64,000 nt of DNA from Litorimonas taeanensis (GCF_003634015.1 NZ_RBII01000001.1:1426001-1490000), one strand, 5' to 3'. Positions 36,925-46,432 are shown, numbered from the stretch's first letter. The notes: generated from the sequence alone by a model not told the origin. A program made the numbers and translations.

Positions 36925-38133
36925 ATGACTGAGGCTTATATTTATGATGCCGTTCGGACCCCGCGCGGCAAAGGCAAATCAGACGGTAGCTTGCATGAAA
37001 TCACACCGCTTAATCTAAGCGTACAGGTTCTAGAAGCGCTCCGCGACAGAAATAACATAGACAGCGCTGAAATCGAAGATGTTGCCTTTGGTTGTGTCTC
37101 CCCTGTGGGCGAACAAGGCGCAGTGGTAACACGTACCGCCGTAATGAATGCTGGTTACGCCCAAACGACTGGCGGCATCCAAGTTAACAGATTTTGCGCC
37201 TCGGGCCTCGAGGCCTCTAATATCGCAGCGGCGAAAGTCATGTCAGGTGAATGTGACCTTGCCATTGGCGGCGGCGTTGAAAGCATGTCCCGCGTTCCAA
37301 TGGGATCAGATGGCGGTGCATGGCCAACAGACCCAGCCTCTGCTTTTCATAACTATTTTGTTCCGCAAGGCGTTTCAGCGGACCTTATCGCAACCAAATA
37401 TGGTTTCTCACGTGATGATGTGGATGCTTATGCGGTTGAAAGCCACAAGCGCGCTAAAAAATCTTGGGATGAAGGCCGTTTCAAGAAATCAATCATTGGC
37501 GTCAAAGACGTTATGGGCGTTACAGTTCTAGACCACGACGAAACTATTCGCCCTGAAACCAATATGCAAAGTCTTGGCGCTTTGAACCCGTCCTTTAAAA
37601 TGATGGGCGAGAACTTTGGCTTTAACGGTGTCGCGCTCCAAAAATACCCAACATTAGAAGGCATCAACCACGTTCATCATGCGGGTAACTCTTCTGGTAT
37701 TGTGGACGGAGCCGCTGGTCTGTTGATTGGTAACAAAGAAGTTGGCGAACGCCTTGGCCTTAAGCCTCGCGCACGCATTAAGTCTATGGCGTCTATCGGT
37801 TCAGAGCCAACAATCATGCTCACTGGTCCAGAATTTGCCGCCAAGAAAGCCCTAAAGCGTGCAGGTATGGAAGTGTCAGACATTGATATTTACGAGTTGA
37901 ACGAAGCCTTTGCCGCCGTTGTTCTACGCTTCATGCAAGCGCTTAATATCGACCATGGTGACATCAACGTAAATGGCGGCGCTATTGCGATGGGTCACCC
38001 TCTAGGAGCCACAGGCGCAATGATTCTCGGCACTATGGTCGACGAACTAGAGCGGTCAAATAAAGAAACATCCCTCGTTACGCTTTGTATTGGCGGCGGC
38101 ATGGGTACAGCCACAATCATTGAGCGCGTTTAA
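36925..38133 (+). CDS. Acetyl-CoA acetyltransferase / FadA-like thiolase
   Basis: A 402-residue thiolase with the nucleophile Cys in [12 protein letters not shown] (about residue 90), [17 protein letters not shown] and [11 protein letters not shown] near the end. It is the thiolase (beta) partner of the downstream FadB-like multifunctional protein, 25 bases away in the same direction. Together they carry out the last three steps of (S)-type beta-oxidation. AAAGGT lies before the ATG. The gene is divergent from the other thiolase operon across about 230 bases. Confidence 0.93.
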   Translation: MTEAYIYDAVRTPRGKGKSDGSLHEITPLNLSVQVLEALRDRNNIDSAEIEDVAFGCVSPVGEQGAVVTRTAVMNAGYAQTTGGIQVNRFCASGLEASNIAAAKVMSGECDLAIGGGVESMSRVPMGSDGGAWPTDPASAFHNYFVPQGVSADLIATKYGFSRDDVDAYAVESHKRAKKSWDEGRFKKSIIGVKDVMGVTVLDHDETIRPETNMQSLGALNPSFKMMGENFGFNGVALQKYPTLEGINHVHHAGNSSGIVDGAAGLLIGNKEVGERLGLKPRARIKSMASIGSEPTIMLTGPEFAAKKALKRAGMEVSDIDIYELNEAFAAVVLRFMQALNIDHGDINVNGGAIAMGHPLGATGAMILGTMVDELERSNKETSLVTLCIGGGMGTATIIERV

Positions 38134-38158
38134 TCGCGAACTTGAGAAGGATAATATT

Positions 38159-40519
38159 ATGAGTGACTATAAATCATTTACCCTAGACCTCGATGCGGAT
38201 GGCATATTGTTGATGAAAATCGACGTGCCTAACCAAGGCATGAATGTCTGGGATGAAACTCTCATCTCTGAGTTTCCGCATTTTGTGGATCGCCTCATTA
38301 ATGATGAGGCTGTCAAAGGTGCTGTCATCGCCTCAGCGCGGGACAATGCGTTTTTAGCAGGCGCAGACCTACGTATGCTTGAAGGTCGTAGCGGTGATCT
38401 GGATAAAGAAGCTTTTGAACAAGGCATGGTTTTAACCCGCATGTTCCGCCGTATGGAAACAGGCGGCCATACTGTTCGTCAAATGCAACGTGAAGGTAAA
38501 AAAGCCAAGCCCGTTGCCTGTGCTATCGAAGGCCTTGCGCTCGGCGGCGGTCTCGAAGTGGCCCTTGCCTGTCATCACCGCGTTGTTGCAGACAACCCAA
38601 AAATCAAACTAGGTTTGCCAGAAGTTCTTGTTGGCCTCCTACCGGGTGCAGGCGGAACGCAGCGCGTACCACGCCTAGTTGGCCTCCAAAACGCCGCTAT
38701 GATGTGTACCCAAGGCAAAACCCTCGACCCTAAAAAGGCACTTGCACAAGGCCTTATCCACGAAGTTGTTGAAGCTGGGACAACAATTGACGCCGCGAAA
38801 GCTTGGGTCAAATCTAATTCTGAAAAGGGTGTCTTAGCACCTTGGGATGTAAAGGGCTTCAAAGTACCTGGCGGCGCTGGCGCAATGAACCCTAAGGCGG
38901 CTCAATTCTTTATGGCGGCAAATGCTATGGCCGTTAAGGAAAGCAAGAATAATTATCCTGCAATCAAGGCCATCATGTCCTGCCTATATGAAGGCACAAA
39001 TGTTCCAATGGATACGGCACTAGCTATAGAGGTAAAATACTTCTGCACATTGCTTGCTGACCCTGTTGCGAAAAACATGATCCGCACATTGTTTGTAAAC
39101 AAGCAAGCCGCTGAAAAAGGCGCCGCTCGCCCTGAAAATGTTGAGAAAACAAACATCAAAAAAGTTGGTGTCTTAGGGGCAGGTTTAATGGGCTCAGGTA
39201 TTGCACATGTCACAGCCAAAGCCGGTATGCAGGTTGTCTCTTTGGATCGCTCTATGGAAGAAGCACAGAAATCTGTCGCTTATACAAAAAAAATCTTGGA
39301 CAAAAACGTTTCTCGTGGACGTATGACCAAAGAAAAAGCCGAAGAGTTTTTGGCACGCATTACACCAACTGATAATTACGACGATTTGAAGGACGTTGAT
39401 CTTATCATCGAAGCTGTGTTTGAGCGTCCAGATGTTAAAGCTGATGTCATTAAGAAAACTGAAGCTGTCATTGGCAAAGACGTTATTTTTGCTTCAAACA
39501 CCTCTACATTGCCCATTGGTGGTTTGGCAGAAAACTCTTCACGCCCAGAGCAATTCATCGGCATGCATTTCTTCTCACCTGTTGAAAGAATGCCACTTTT
39601 GGAAATCATTCCACACGAAGGTACAGGCGATAAAGCTCTGGCCGTGGCATTTGATTACAACCGTAAAATCAAGAAAACGCCTATCGTTGTCAAAGATGTG
39701 CGCGGGTTCTTTACGAACCGGGTCTTCCCGCCTTATGCGAACGAAGCCAGTTTGATGGTCACGGAGGGCATTTCAATGTCACTAATTGAAAACTGCGCCG
39801 CGTTACTTGGTCTTCCTATTGGCCCCCTTGCCGTCACTGATGATACCACGCAAAAGCTTGGCTTTGACATCATGACGTCGACCAAAGAAGAAATGGGCGA
39901 CAAATATGTCCCGACAGGAACCGAAGAGTTCATGGATAACATGGTCAATAAATGGGACCGTGCAGGCCGTCGTTTCGGTGCAGGGTTCTATGACTATGAC
40001 GAGAGCGGTAAACGCCTTGGCCTCTGGAAAGGTATGACAGACCATTATCCTCTTGCTGAAGAACAACCATCTGCCGCAGAAGTAAAAGAGCGCCTCATGT
40101 ATGCGCAATTAATTCCTACGGCACAGTGTTATGCCGAAGGTGTTGTGCCTGACCCGCAAAGTGCTGATCTAGGCGCTATATTCGGATGGGGTTTCCCTCC
40201 TTGGACAGGCGGTCCACTTTCATATATCGACACAATTGGCCTCGACGCTTTTGTGGCTACGGCTGACATGCTAGCACAGCGTCACGGGCCACGTTTCAAC
40301 GTCCCTCAGATGTTCCGCGATAAAGCTGCAGCTGGTGAGTTGATTTACGGCGGCAAAGCCCAAGTCAAAACTTATACAAAGTCGGCCCTTAATCGTATGC
40401 TTGAGGCTGACGTCGTTAAAATCGCCAATGCTATGGGCATCAGCGCAAGTGTTGATGATTTAAAAGCCGATACAATCGCTAAGATCATCGAAGCACAGGC
40501 TGGACGTAAAGCCGCATAA
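38159..40519 (+). CDS. FadB/FadJ-like enoyl-CoA hydratase / 3-hydroxyacyl-CoA dehydrogenase
   Basis: A 786-residue multifunctional protein. The N-terminal crotonase domain (about 1-200) has AFLAGADLRMLEGR and EGLALGGGLEVALACHHRV plus GLPEVLVGLLPGAGGTQR. The C-terminal part has the NAD motif KVGVLGAGLMGSGIAHVTAKAG (about 325-346) and dehydrogenase residues in ASNTSTLPIG and GMHFFSPVERMPLLEI. It hydrates trans-enoyl-CoA and oxidises the (S)-3-hydroxyacyl-CoA. I place the start at the ATG at 38159, after GAGAAGG, rather than an in-frame ATG at 38090 that lies inside the upstream thiolase gene. Confidence 0.94.
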   Translation: MSDYKSFTLDLDADGILLMKIDVPNQGMNVWDETLISEFPHFVDRLINDEAVKGAVIASARDNAFLAGADLRMLEGRSGDLDKEAFEQGMVLTRMFRRMETGGHTVRQMQREGKKAKPVACAIEGLALGGGLEVALACHHRVVADNPKIKLGLPEVLVGLLPGAGGTQRVPRLVGLQNAAMMCTQGKTLDPKKALAQGLIHEVVEAGTTIDAAKAWVKSNSEKGVLAPWDVKGFKVPGGAGAMNPKAAQFFMAANAMAVKESKNNYPAIKAIMSCLYEGTNVPMDTALAIEVKYFCTLLADPVAKNMIRTLFVNKQAAEKGAARPENVEKTNIKKVGVLGAGLMGSGIAHVTAKAGMQVVSLDRSMEEAQKSVAYTKKILDKNVSRGRMTKEKAEEFLARITPTDNYDDLKDVDLIIEAVFERPDVKADVIKKTEAVIGKDVIFASNTSTLPIGGLAENSSRPEQFIGMHFFSPVERMPLLEIIPHEGTGDKALAVAFDYNRKIKKTPIVVKDVRGFFTNRVFPPYANEASLMVTEGISMSLIENCAALLGLPIGPLAVTDDTTQKLGFDIMTSTKEEMGDKYVPTGTEEFMDNMVNKWDRAGRRFGAGFYDYDESGKRLGLWKGMTDHYPLAEEQPSAAEVKERLMYAQLIPTAQCYAEGVVPDPQSADLGAIFGWGFPPWTGGPLSYIDTIGLDAFVATADMLAQRHGPRFNVPQMFRDKAAAGELIYGGKAQVKTYTKSALNRMLEADVVKIANAMGISASVDDLKADTIAKIIEAQAGRKAA

Positions 40520-40541
40520 GCAAGGCGCAAATAAAAAATAT

Positions 40542-40578
40542 AAATGCCTCATTGTGAAAACAATGGGGCATTTTTTAT
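40542..40578 (+). terminator. Rho-independent terminator of the fad operon
   Basis: Fourteen-base arms (AAATGCCTCATTGT and its complement, one G-T pair) close a GAAA loop at 40556-40559 and run into a T-rich tail. It lies about 20 bases after the FadB-like stop. A-rich sequence on the other side may also let it act on the minus strand. Confidence 0.88.
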
Positions 40579-40646
40579 TTCTAATTTATCTAAGCATAAC
40601 GCTTTGAAATATAGCAGTGTCTACTGCCTTCGTTTGATAAAGAAAC

Positions 40647-42077
40647 CTAAATCTCGGCTCTCTTGGTCCTAGCGTGACCTATGTAAAGGATAATTAAGCC
40701 TAATCCCCATGAGCCCCATTTTTCTATAATTTCGGCTACAGGGCCTTGAACATTGGCAGAAATAACAGCCGTAAAAAAACCGACCAAGATTGCGGCGCAC
40801 ATGGCCGCACCGCCACTGCGTAACCCCAAACATTTCGTCAAAACAACCGGCCCAAATGCGGCGCCCAAAGCGACCCAGCTAAATAAGACCCGGCTAAAGA
40901 TATCCTTGGGCAGGTAAAGCGTCATAAGCACAGCCAACACAGCAATCCCGACCATTGCGAGACGCCCAAAGAACAATGCCCCTTTAGGCTCACGATATGT
41001 AGCCCCCATGTCGTGCGAAACTGCCGAAGCCGCCGCAAGCAGAAGACTGTCTACTGTAGACATAACAGCCGAGAGAACCGCCGCAGTTACGATGCCGGCT
41101 AAGACTGCAGGAAGAAATGCTTTCGCTGCCGCAAAGAATAGTCCTTCTGTCCCTGTTTCAATCCCACTAGCACGGCCAGCGAACGCTAAACATATAAGGC
41201 CGGAGTAAATGACAACACCCCAAAGGATCGTAATCGCGGCCCCTTGGCGGCGTTCGGCTTGTGATCGAACAGACATAATACGGTTTAATAATTGTGGCTG
41301 CCCTAATGCACCTAAGCCTGTGCCAAATAATCCCATTACCAAACCAAGACCAGCCATGCCGGCCGCTCCGCCAGCAAAGCTAAAATATGCTTTGGGTTCA
41401 TTCTGGTGAAGGGTTTCCACGACAGCCCCTAGCCCCCCAGAGGCTTGAACCGCCGCGATAGGAACAAGCACACAAGCCGCCATCATAACTAGGGCTTGCA
41501 ACGCATCCGTCACACTCGCCGCAAGAAAACCACCAAACAAGCAATAAACCACAATAACCAACGCACCGATTATTATAGCCTCAACAGAGCTCATCCCGAA
41601 AACCTCAGTCAGAGCATTACCAGCCGCTTGAAATTGAGAAGATATATAAAACACAAAACAAAATAGAACCATAAACGCACAAATCGGCCCGATTATACGT
41701 TTCCATTTCGCCCCTATATCAGCCGTTATGAAATCAATTATCGTTAAATGCCCACGAGCCGCAGTTTCGGCATTAAGCCTTGGCCCCATAACCAACCATG
41801 ACATCAAATAACCGCCAAAAATTCCTGGGATGAGCCAAAGCGCCACGACGCCTTGACTATAAACGGCGCCTGTGAACCCTAATAAAACCCAAGCCGATGA
41901 TGTGGAGGCCGCATAGGACAACCCTGCCACCCAAGGCCCAAGACCCTGCCCTCTAGCTTTTCCTGCTAAGAAAAAATCATCGGCTGAGGCCACGCGGCGT
42001 GAAGCCCAAAACCCAATCCCCAACAATAAAACCTTATAGGCGATGAGAGTGACTAAGACGATCGACGTAGACGACAT
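40647..42077 (-). CDS. Sodium:solute symporter (SSS family)
   Basis: A 476-residue inner-membrane transporter with about 13 hydrophobic helices. The N-terminal region (VASADDFFLAGKARGQGLGP, GLSYAASTSSAWVLLGFTG) and VMSTVDSLLLAAASAVSHD match the PutP/SSS family, whose sodium sites lie in helices 1 and 8. It imports an organic solute with sodium, suiting a marine lifestyle. The substrate (proline, acetate or another) cannot be told from sequence. It is a single gene, divergent from nadC. Confidence 0.88.
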   Translation of the reverse strand: MSSTSIVLVTLIAYKVLLLGIGFWASRRVASADDFFLAGKARGQGLGPWVAGLSYAASTSSAWVLLGFTGAVYSQGVVALWLIPGIFGGYLMSWLVMGPRLNAETAARGHLTIIDFITADIGAKWKRIIGPICAFMVLFCFVFYISSQFQAAGNALTEVFGMSSVEAIIIGALVIVVYCLFGGFLAASVTDALQALVMMAACVLVPIAAVQASGGLGAVVETLHQNEPKAYFSFAGGAAGMAGLGLVMGLFGTGLGALGQPQLLNRIMSVRSQAERRQGAAITILWGVVIYSGLICLAFAGRASGIETGTEGLFFAAAKAFLPAVLAGIVTAAVLSAVMSTVDSLLLAAASAVSHDMGATYREPKGALFFGRLAMVGIAVLAVLMTLYLPKDIFSRVLFSWVALGAAFGPVVLTKCLGLRSGGAAMCAAILVGFFTAVISANVQGPVAEIIEKWGSWGLGLIILYIGHARTKRAEI

Positions 42078-42163
42078 AAATACCCCATTTCACGCTTTGC
42101 GTATTCTGATTGAAGTTTGGGTTAAGTCGAAGAAAAAGTAAACGCTTAAGACAATGTTGACTA

Positions 42164-42181
42164 TCAAGATCGTGGTCTTGA
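42164..42181. promoter_or_regulatory. Inverted repeat between the symporter and nadC genes
   Basis: Arms TCAAGA and TCTTGA are separated by six bases. It lies in the shared upstream region of two divergent genes, where an operator could control either. There is no flanking T tract. Confidence 0.3.
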
Positions 42182-42273
42182 CCAGTTCCGCCCTTACCTT
42201 TTTAAAATATCAAATTTTGCTTAAACCCACCTTCACAATCAAATTCTACAAGACATATAAAACAAGGATGTTT

Positions 42274-42288
42274 ATGCAGTTGCCATGA
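42274..42288 (+). promoter_or_regulatory. Four-codon leader reading frame overlapping the nadC start
   Basis: AAGGA at 42264-42268 is five bases before an ATG at 42274, whose frame reads M-Q-L-P then TGA at 42286-42288. That TGA overlaps the nadC ATG (ATGA). The same AAGGA is 16 bases from the nadC ATG, too far for normal use. So ribosomes may load on the leader and re-start on nadC. Confidence 0.5.
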
Positions 42289-43148
42289 GAACTTTACCTG
42301 ACCTACCTCAAATCGTTATCGAACCTATTGTCAGAATGGCCTTGTCCGAAGATTTCGGAGAATCAGGTGATTTGACGGCTAGCCTATTAGTACCAAAATC
42401 GGCCATTGGGTCATTGGTAATGCGGGCCAGAGAAACGGGCGTAATAGCAGGTCTTCAAGCGGCTAGCTTAACCTATCAACTAGTGGATTCACGTGTCGAG
42501 TTTAAACCTCTTTTAAATGATGGCGACCGTGTTTCAGCGGGCACAATCATTGCTGAAATTAATGGCCCCACGCGAAGCCTTTTATCGGCAGAACGGGTTG
42601 CGCTGAATTTCCTAGGGCGACTTTCAGGGGTCGCTACGCTTACCCGCCAATATGTCGATGCTGTAAATGACACGGATGCCCGTATCGCCGCTACTCGTAA
42701 AACAACACCGGGCCTGCGCGCACTAGAAAAACAAGCCGTTCTTGCTGGGGGCGGCTACACTCATCGCGAAAGTCTTGCCGCCGCTATTATGATTAAAGAT
42801 AATCATATTGCCCTTGCTGGCGGCGTTGACGCAGCCCTTTCGGCTATCAAGTCTGAAGCTGATCACATGGCTAAAGTGAGCGTTGAAGTTGACACACTTG
42901 AACAATTGAAAGTCGTCTTGACATATGAGCCCGACGTTATTTTGCTCGATAATATGAAGGCTCAAACGCTAAAAGAAGCCGTATCAATCGTGAATTCATC
43001 AAAATATCGACGCCCTGTTCTTGAAGCCTCAGGCGGGGTTAACCTCTCAACGGTTGAGGGTCTTGCCAAAACTGGCGTGAACGTCATCTCCATAGGCGCT
43101 CTTACTCATTCTTCTCCAAATTTTGATATTGGTATGGATGATAAATAG
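42285..43148 (+). CDS. nadC: Nicotinate-nucleotide pyrophosphorylase (carboxylating)
   Basis: A 287-residue quinolinate phosphoribosyltransferase. It joins quinolinate and PRPP to nicotinate mononucleotide in de novo NAD synthesis. The family blocks are clear: SAERVALNFLGRLSGVAT, ATRKTTPGLRALEKQAV, and IMIKDNHIA, with EASGGVNL near the end carrying phosphate-site residues. An in-frame stop at 42258-42260 and no other start codon fix the ATG at 42285, even though no ribosome site is well placed for it. nadA and nadB are not in this window. Confidence 0.93.
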   Translation: MRTLPDLPQIVIEPIVRMALSEDFGESGDLTASLLVPKSAIGSLVMRARETGVIAGLQAASLTYQLVDSRVEFKPLLNDGDRVSAGTIIAEINGPTRSLLSAERVALNFLGRLSGVATLTRQYVDAVNDTDARIAATRKTTPGLRALEKQAVLAGGGYTHRESLAAAIMIKDNHIALAGGVDAALSAIKSEADHMAKVSVEVDTLEQLKVVLTYEPDVILLDNMKAQTLKEAVSIVNSSKYRRPVLEASGGVNLSTVEGLAKTGVNVISIGALTHSSPNFDIGMDDK

Positions 43149-43173
43149 CGCCATCTTAAAAGCGTAAAAGGCA

Positions 43174-43198
43174 TAAAAAAAGCGGCTCTGAAACCGCT
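43174..43198. terminator. Terminator between nadC and the cell wall hydrolase gene
   Basis: AGCGG and CCGCT pair around eight bases. On the minus strand the stem is followed by seven T residues, making it a good terminator for the hydrolase gene. On the plus strand the T content after it is weaker, but it may also end nadC. Confidence 0.75.
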
Positions 43199-43221
43199 GA
43201 TATTAAAATAATTAATGGCGT

Positions 43222-43932
43222 CTATGTTGGCGGCGCAACATTCATTGTTACGCTGGGTTTAACAGGACGTTCTTTCCACTTAAATCGATAGAACTTATGC
43301 GATCCAATTTGTCCGTCATAACGTAGTGATGGCGCCCAAACAGGATTAATATTCGTTGTATGGTAATGCGTTGCATTGTCTGTAAGTTTCGGTGCAAAGC
43401 CCGTTAGGCTGAGTGTCGCAATCTCTTTTGAACGTTCCCACGCAGGCCCTTTAGGCAAAACATCCATTGAGCCATCACAGGTAAAACTAAATTGGCAGCC
43501 TGTACGGCGTTCTGAGCCTTGATATACCACTTCGCAAATCGAATTTGGGTAATGTTTTGACTTAACGCGGTTCTTAATTACTTCCGCTACGCCTAATTGT
43601 CCTGAACGAGTCTCAGAGCGAGCCTCAAAATACACAGCTTCAGAAAGGCAGCGATGCTCTGCCATATCACGTTTGGCAAGATCGGAGAGGTCTGACCTGA
43701 CCGTTAATAAAGGCTGCACAAGTTCTACGTCTTCTAAGATATGTGACTTTAATACTGAGTTCTGAGTTAAGGTGATATCAGATTCAAGGTAATCAGCAGC
43801 CAGATTGCTCCACTGCATTGCTTCGCGTTGATCAGCCGCTTTCTCCGCAATAGCAGGGAAAGCTACACTCGCTGCGCATACTGCTGTAAGGCCAATGCCC
43901 CACCCAGCAAATATGTATCTGCGTTTTCTCAT
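43222..43932 (-). CDS. SleB-type cell wall hydrolase
   Basis: A 236-residue secreted hydrolase of the Hydrolase_2 (SleB) family. A signal anchor (YIFAGWGIGLTAVCAASVAF) precedes a linker, then the domain from about 110 on: CLSEAVYFEARSETRSGQLGVAEVI holds the catalytic-type Glu, with VVYQGSERRTGCQFSFTCDG and ATHYHTTNINPVWAPS after it. It would cut peptidoglycan. I place the start at the ATG at 43932, which has GGAG about eight bases upstream and begins a proper signal peptide; an upstream in-frame ATG at 43986 would add a long polar leader. Confidence 0.88.
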   Translation of the reverse strand: MRKRRYIFAGWGIGLTAVCAASVAFPAIAEKAADQREAMQWSNLAADYLESDITLTQNSVLKSHILEDVELVQPLLTVRSDLSDLAKRDMAEHRCLSEAVYFEARSETRSGQLGVAEVIKNRVKSKHYPNSICEVVYQGSERRTGCQFSFTCDGSMDVLPKGPAWERSKEIATLSLTGFAPKLTDNATHYHTTNINPVWAPSLRYDGQIGSHKFYRFKWKERPVKPSVTMNVAPPT

Positions 43933-44325
43933 TGTCGCGCTCCATATAGGCCTCAGCGAGTCGACACAACAATCCTTTTCAGACACCCATGCTTTTACGG
44001 CATTAAAGTCGGAACTGTTGCAAAACTATCACTTCGACCTACTACATGCAGATATCATTCCAATAATATCCATATATAGCGTTTAATTTCTTGTCGCAGT
44101 CCCACGGGCCGCGTTCTAGGGTGAAATAGTTATCAAAGTCTAAGTTTCAAGCCCCAATATCAGCTAAAAAACAACTACAAATTATCAATTAGAAACAGTT
44201 TCTAACGATTTAAAACTAAAAGATGTATTTCGAGCGTGCCTCAAAAAGATTGCCTTAACCTATAGGAGACAAACATGCCCCCTATAATCAGGCTTAATTA
44301 GGACTATTTTGCGGCGTTCTATACC
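43933..44325. other. Intergenic region with a 17-base inverted repeat
   Basis: No convincing gene. The perfect odd palindrome TTAGAAACAGTTTCTAA lies at 44189-44205, about 260 bases before the hydrolase start. A plus-strand mini-frame of eight codons with a good AGGAGA site begins at 44275 but leads only into the 3-prime end of the opposite gene. The hydrolase promoter must lie here. Confidence 0.4.
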
Positions 44326-45531
44326 TTAAATAGCTTGCAAATGCGGCGTAAAATCGCGCTCAACCGGCGTACTTTGTTGATGGACGAACATTTGACCCGT
44401 TGCCCCCCCTGATATGGCCGCAAATTTTTCAAGTTTCAGTTTTTGGCCCGCACATATCTTACGGAGCATTTCTATATCTTCGACAGCGGCGTTAAATTGC
44501 AATTGCAACGCCTCATTTTTTGCCTTTTCTTGCTGTAAGGCCTCTGAAAAATCACTCAATCCTTCTGCCTCACGAGATGTTCGGCTTCGCTCAATATTAA
44601 GCGCTGAACGCATAGAGTCTTTTTCTTCTTCAATCTGAGCAATCAGTTGCTCTTTAATTCGTAACTCACCCGTTAATTGCTCAGTTTGATTCTTAAGGGT
44701 AATAAGTTCTTCATCACGGCGTTTAATTGTATTCTCATAGCCATTTTTCTGAGATTCCAATGTATAAGCCTGAGATTGCACCTCACCTTTCAATGTAAAA
44801 ATCTTTTCTTTCTGATCTTGGTATCTACCCAAAAGGGATTTGAGCTCAATCGCGGCCTGATCTCCTAAACGCGCTTTTTCCAACAAACGAGACGATAACT
44901 CCTCCATTGCTTTTTGCATCTCGTAATTCTTATTACGTTCTTCCGTTAAACTTGAAGACGTTGTCGTTAAATCATCTGACAAATTGGTTTTGGAAAGCTC
45001 TAAAGTTTCAACGCTCTCTTCTAGTTGTAATAATTGTGTTGATAGCGTATCGATTTCTCGTTTTTGTCTCAGTGTGAGGTCGCGCGCCGCTGTGTGCTTG
45101 TCCTCAGATTGCGCGAGTGAATCTTTTGCTATCTCAAGCTGATTTCTGAACTCATCTCTTTGACGACGAAACTCTGCCAATATTTTGTCTTGGTCTTCGG
45201 ACAATAAATCACTTTGTTTTATTTTCTGCTCAAGGGTCTCAACTTCCTTGGCTAGATGATGATTATCTGATTCAAGTTTATCAAAATGACGAAGGTGCGT
45301 TTCTAACTTAGCCAGAGTTTTGCTCAACGTATTCATGCGTTTCACGGCAACAAGCTGCGCTTCTGCCCCCGTTTTGAATTGGCCCGAAAGGTCACTTAAT
45401 GTGTCTTGAGCAAGTTCTACATCGCCTTTCGAAACAGGGCCTTGGGGTTTTTCTTTCCCCGAATATTGTTTGACGACTTCATCAGTCTGAGGGTCATCAG
45501 ACAGGCTTTTTTCTCGCTTAAAGAGTTTCAT
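44326..45531 (-). CDS. Long coiled-coil protein, possible filament-forming (crescentin-like)
   Basis: A 401-residue protein with a short basic start (MKLFKREK), a spacer, then almost continuous heptad-type coiled coil from about residue 55 to 365 (LAKLETHLRHFDKLE, LAKEVETLEQKIKQSDLL, LEEERN-like stretches), and a non-coiled tail. There is no signal peptide or membrane helix, so it is cytoplasmic. Basic N-terminus plus long rod is the layout of crescentin and related bacterial intermediate-filament-like proteins, but I see no sequence match that proves this. AGGTGA five bases before the ATG supports the start. It is alone in its transcription unit. Confidence 0.65.
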   Translation of the reverse strand: MKLFKREKSLSDDPQTDEVVKQYSGKEKPQGPVSKGDVELAQDTLSDLSGQFKTGAEAQLVAVKRMNTLSKTLAKLETHLRHFDKLESDNHHLAKEVETLEQKIKQSDLLSEDQDKILAEFRRQRDEFRNQLEIAKDSLAQSEDKHTAARDLTLRQKREIDTLSTQLLQLEESVETLELSKTNLSDDLTTTSSSLTEERNKNYEMQKAMEELSSRLLEKARLGDQAAIELKSLLGRYQDQKEKIFTLKGEVQSQAYTLESQKNGYENTIKRRDEELITLKNQTEQLTGELRIKEQLIAQIEEEKDSMRSALNIERSRTSREAEGLSDFSEALQQEKAKNEALQLQFNAAVEDIEMLRKICAGQKLKLEKFAAISGGATGQMFVHQQSTPVERDFTPHLQAI

Positions 45532-45679
45532 TTGTCACCTAGCACAATTTTTATATAGTTGAATTTTCAAATACCGTAAGGTTGTGCGATTTAACAAAAC
45601 CTTAAAGCGAACTCGCACGGAAGCCGATTGACAAGGAAATTTCACAAGATAGTCCCTTCAAACAAATGAAAGTCATTCT

Positions 45680-46432
45680 ATGGTGAAAATTGCCTTAATT
45701 ATTATCCTTTCCGCATTCTTAACTGCCGGGATTTCTGGTCTGTTTGGTATGGCAGGTGGACTCATTTTCATGGGTGTCATCGCCAGCTTTCTAGGCGTGT
45801 CCGAAGCGATGGTCGTACATGGCGCCGTACAAAGTGTGAGTAATGGCTATCGCTCCTATCTACTTAGAAATGGCGTGAGATGGGATATATTAGGCTGGCA
45901 AACACTAGGGGCTATACCCGCTATAGGCCTTATGGCGCTAGCCTCTATCACCTTAAATAAAGGGCAACTCTTTTTGGCGCTTGGTTTATTGCCTCTCTTG
46001 CTATGGCTGCCAAAGGGTTGGTTACAGGGTGATGCACAAAAACCAGCCCATGCCGCGCTTTGCGGCGCGATGGTTATGGGACTTAATTTAACAGCGGGCG
46101 TTGCCGGCCCTTCTCTTGATTTCTTTTATGTGAAAACAACATTGACCCGCCATGAGATTGTCGCAACCAAAGCGCTCACTATGTTCGTTTCACATTTGGT
46201 GAAAATTCTCTTTTTCGGGATCCCCTTATTGTTATCAAACAATTTGTCAGGGCTTCCCCCTCTGTGGGTACTGGCCGCGGCCATTCCCGCCATTATGGCT
46301 GGGACATTTATCGGCACGCGTTTTCTCAAACGGTTTTCAGATATCGGCTTTCGAAAGGCCAGCCGCTATCTGGTAACAGCCATAGGGTTTATCTATTTTT
46401 TCAGAGGTTTATCAATATTAGGCTTTGTCTGA
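45680..46432 (+). CDS. TauE/SafE-family anion exporter
   Basis: A 250-residue inner-membrane protein with about eight helices and the family start AFLTAGISGLFGMAGGLIFMGVIASFLG. The inverted repeat of the fold shows in the second half (ALCGAMVMGLNLTAGVAGPS). The family exports sulfite, sulfonates or organosulfur compounds. Substrate is unknown here. Its stop overlaps the end of the EamA-type gene on the opposite strand by 15 bases. Confidence 0.85.
   Translation: MVKIALIIILSAFLTAGISGLFGMAGGLIFMGVIASFLGVSEAMVVHGAVQSVSNGYRSYLLRNGVRWDILGWQTLGAIPAIGLMALASITLNKGQLFLALGLLPLLLWLPKGWLQGDAQKPAHAALCGAMVMGLNLTAGVAGPSLDFFYVKTTLTRHEIVATKALTMFVSHLVKILFFGIPLLLSNNLSGLPPLWVLAAAIPAIMAGTFIGTRFLKRFSDIGFRKASRYLVTAIGFIYFFRGLSILGFV

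Noticed and set aside
44275-44301. An eight-codon plus-strand frame with a good AGGAGA site
   Set aside because: It leads only into the 3-prime end of an opposite gene, so there is nothing for it to control; likely chance.
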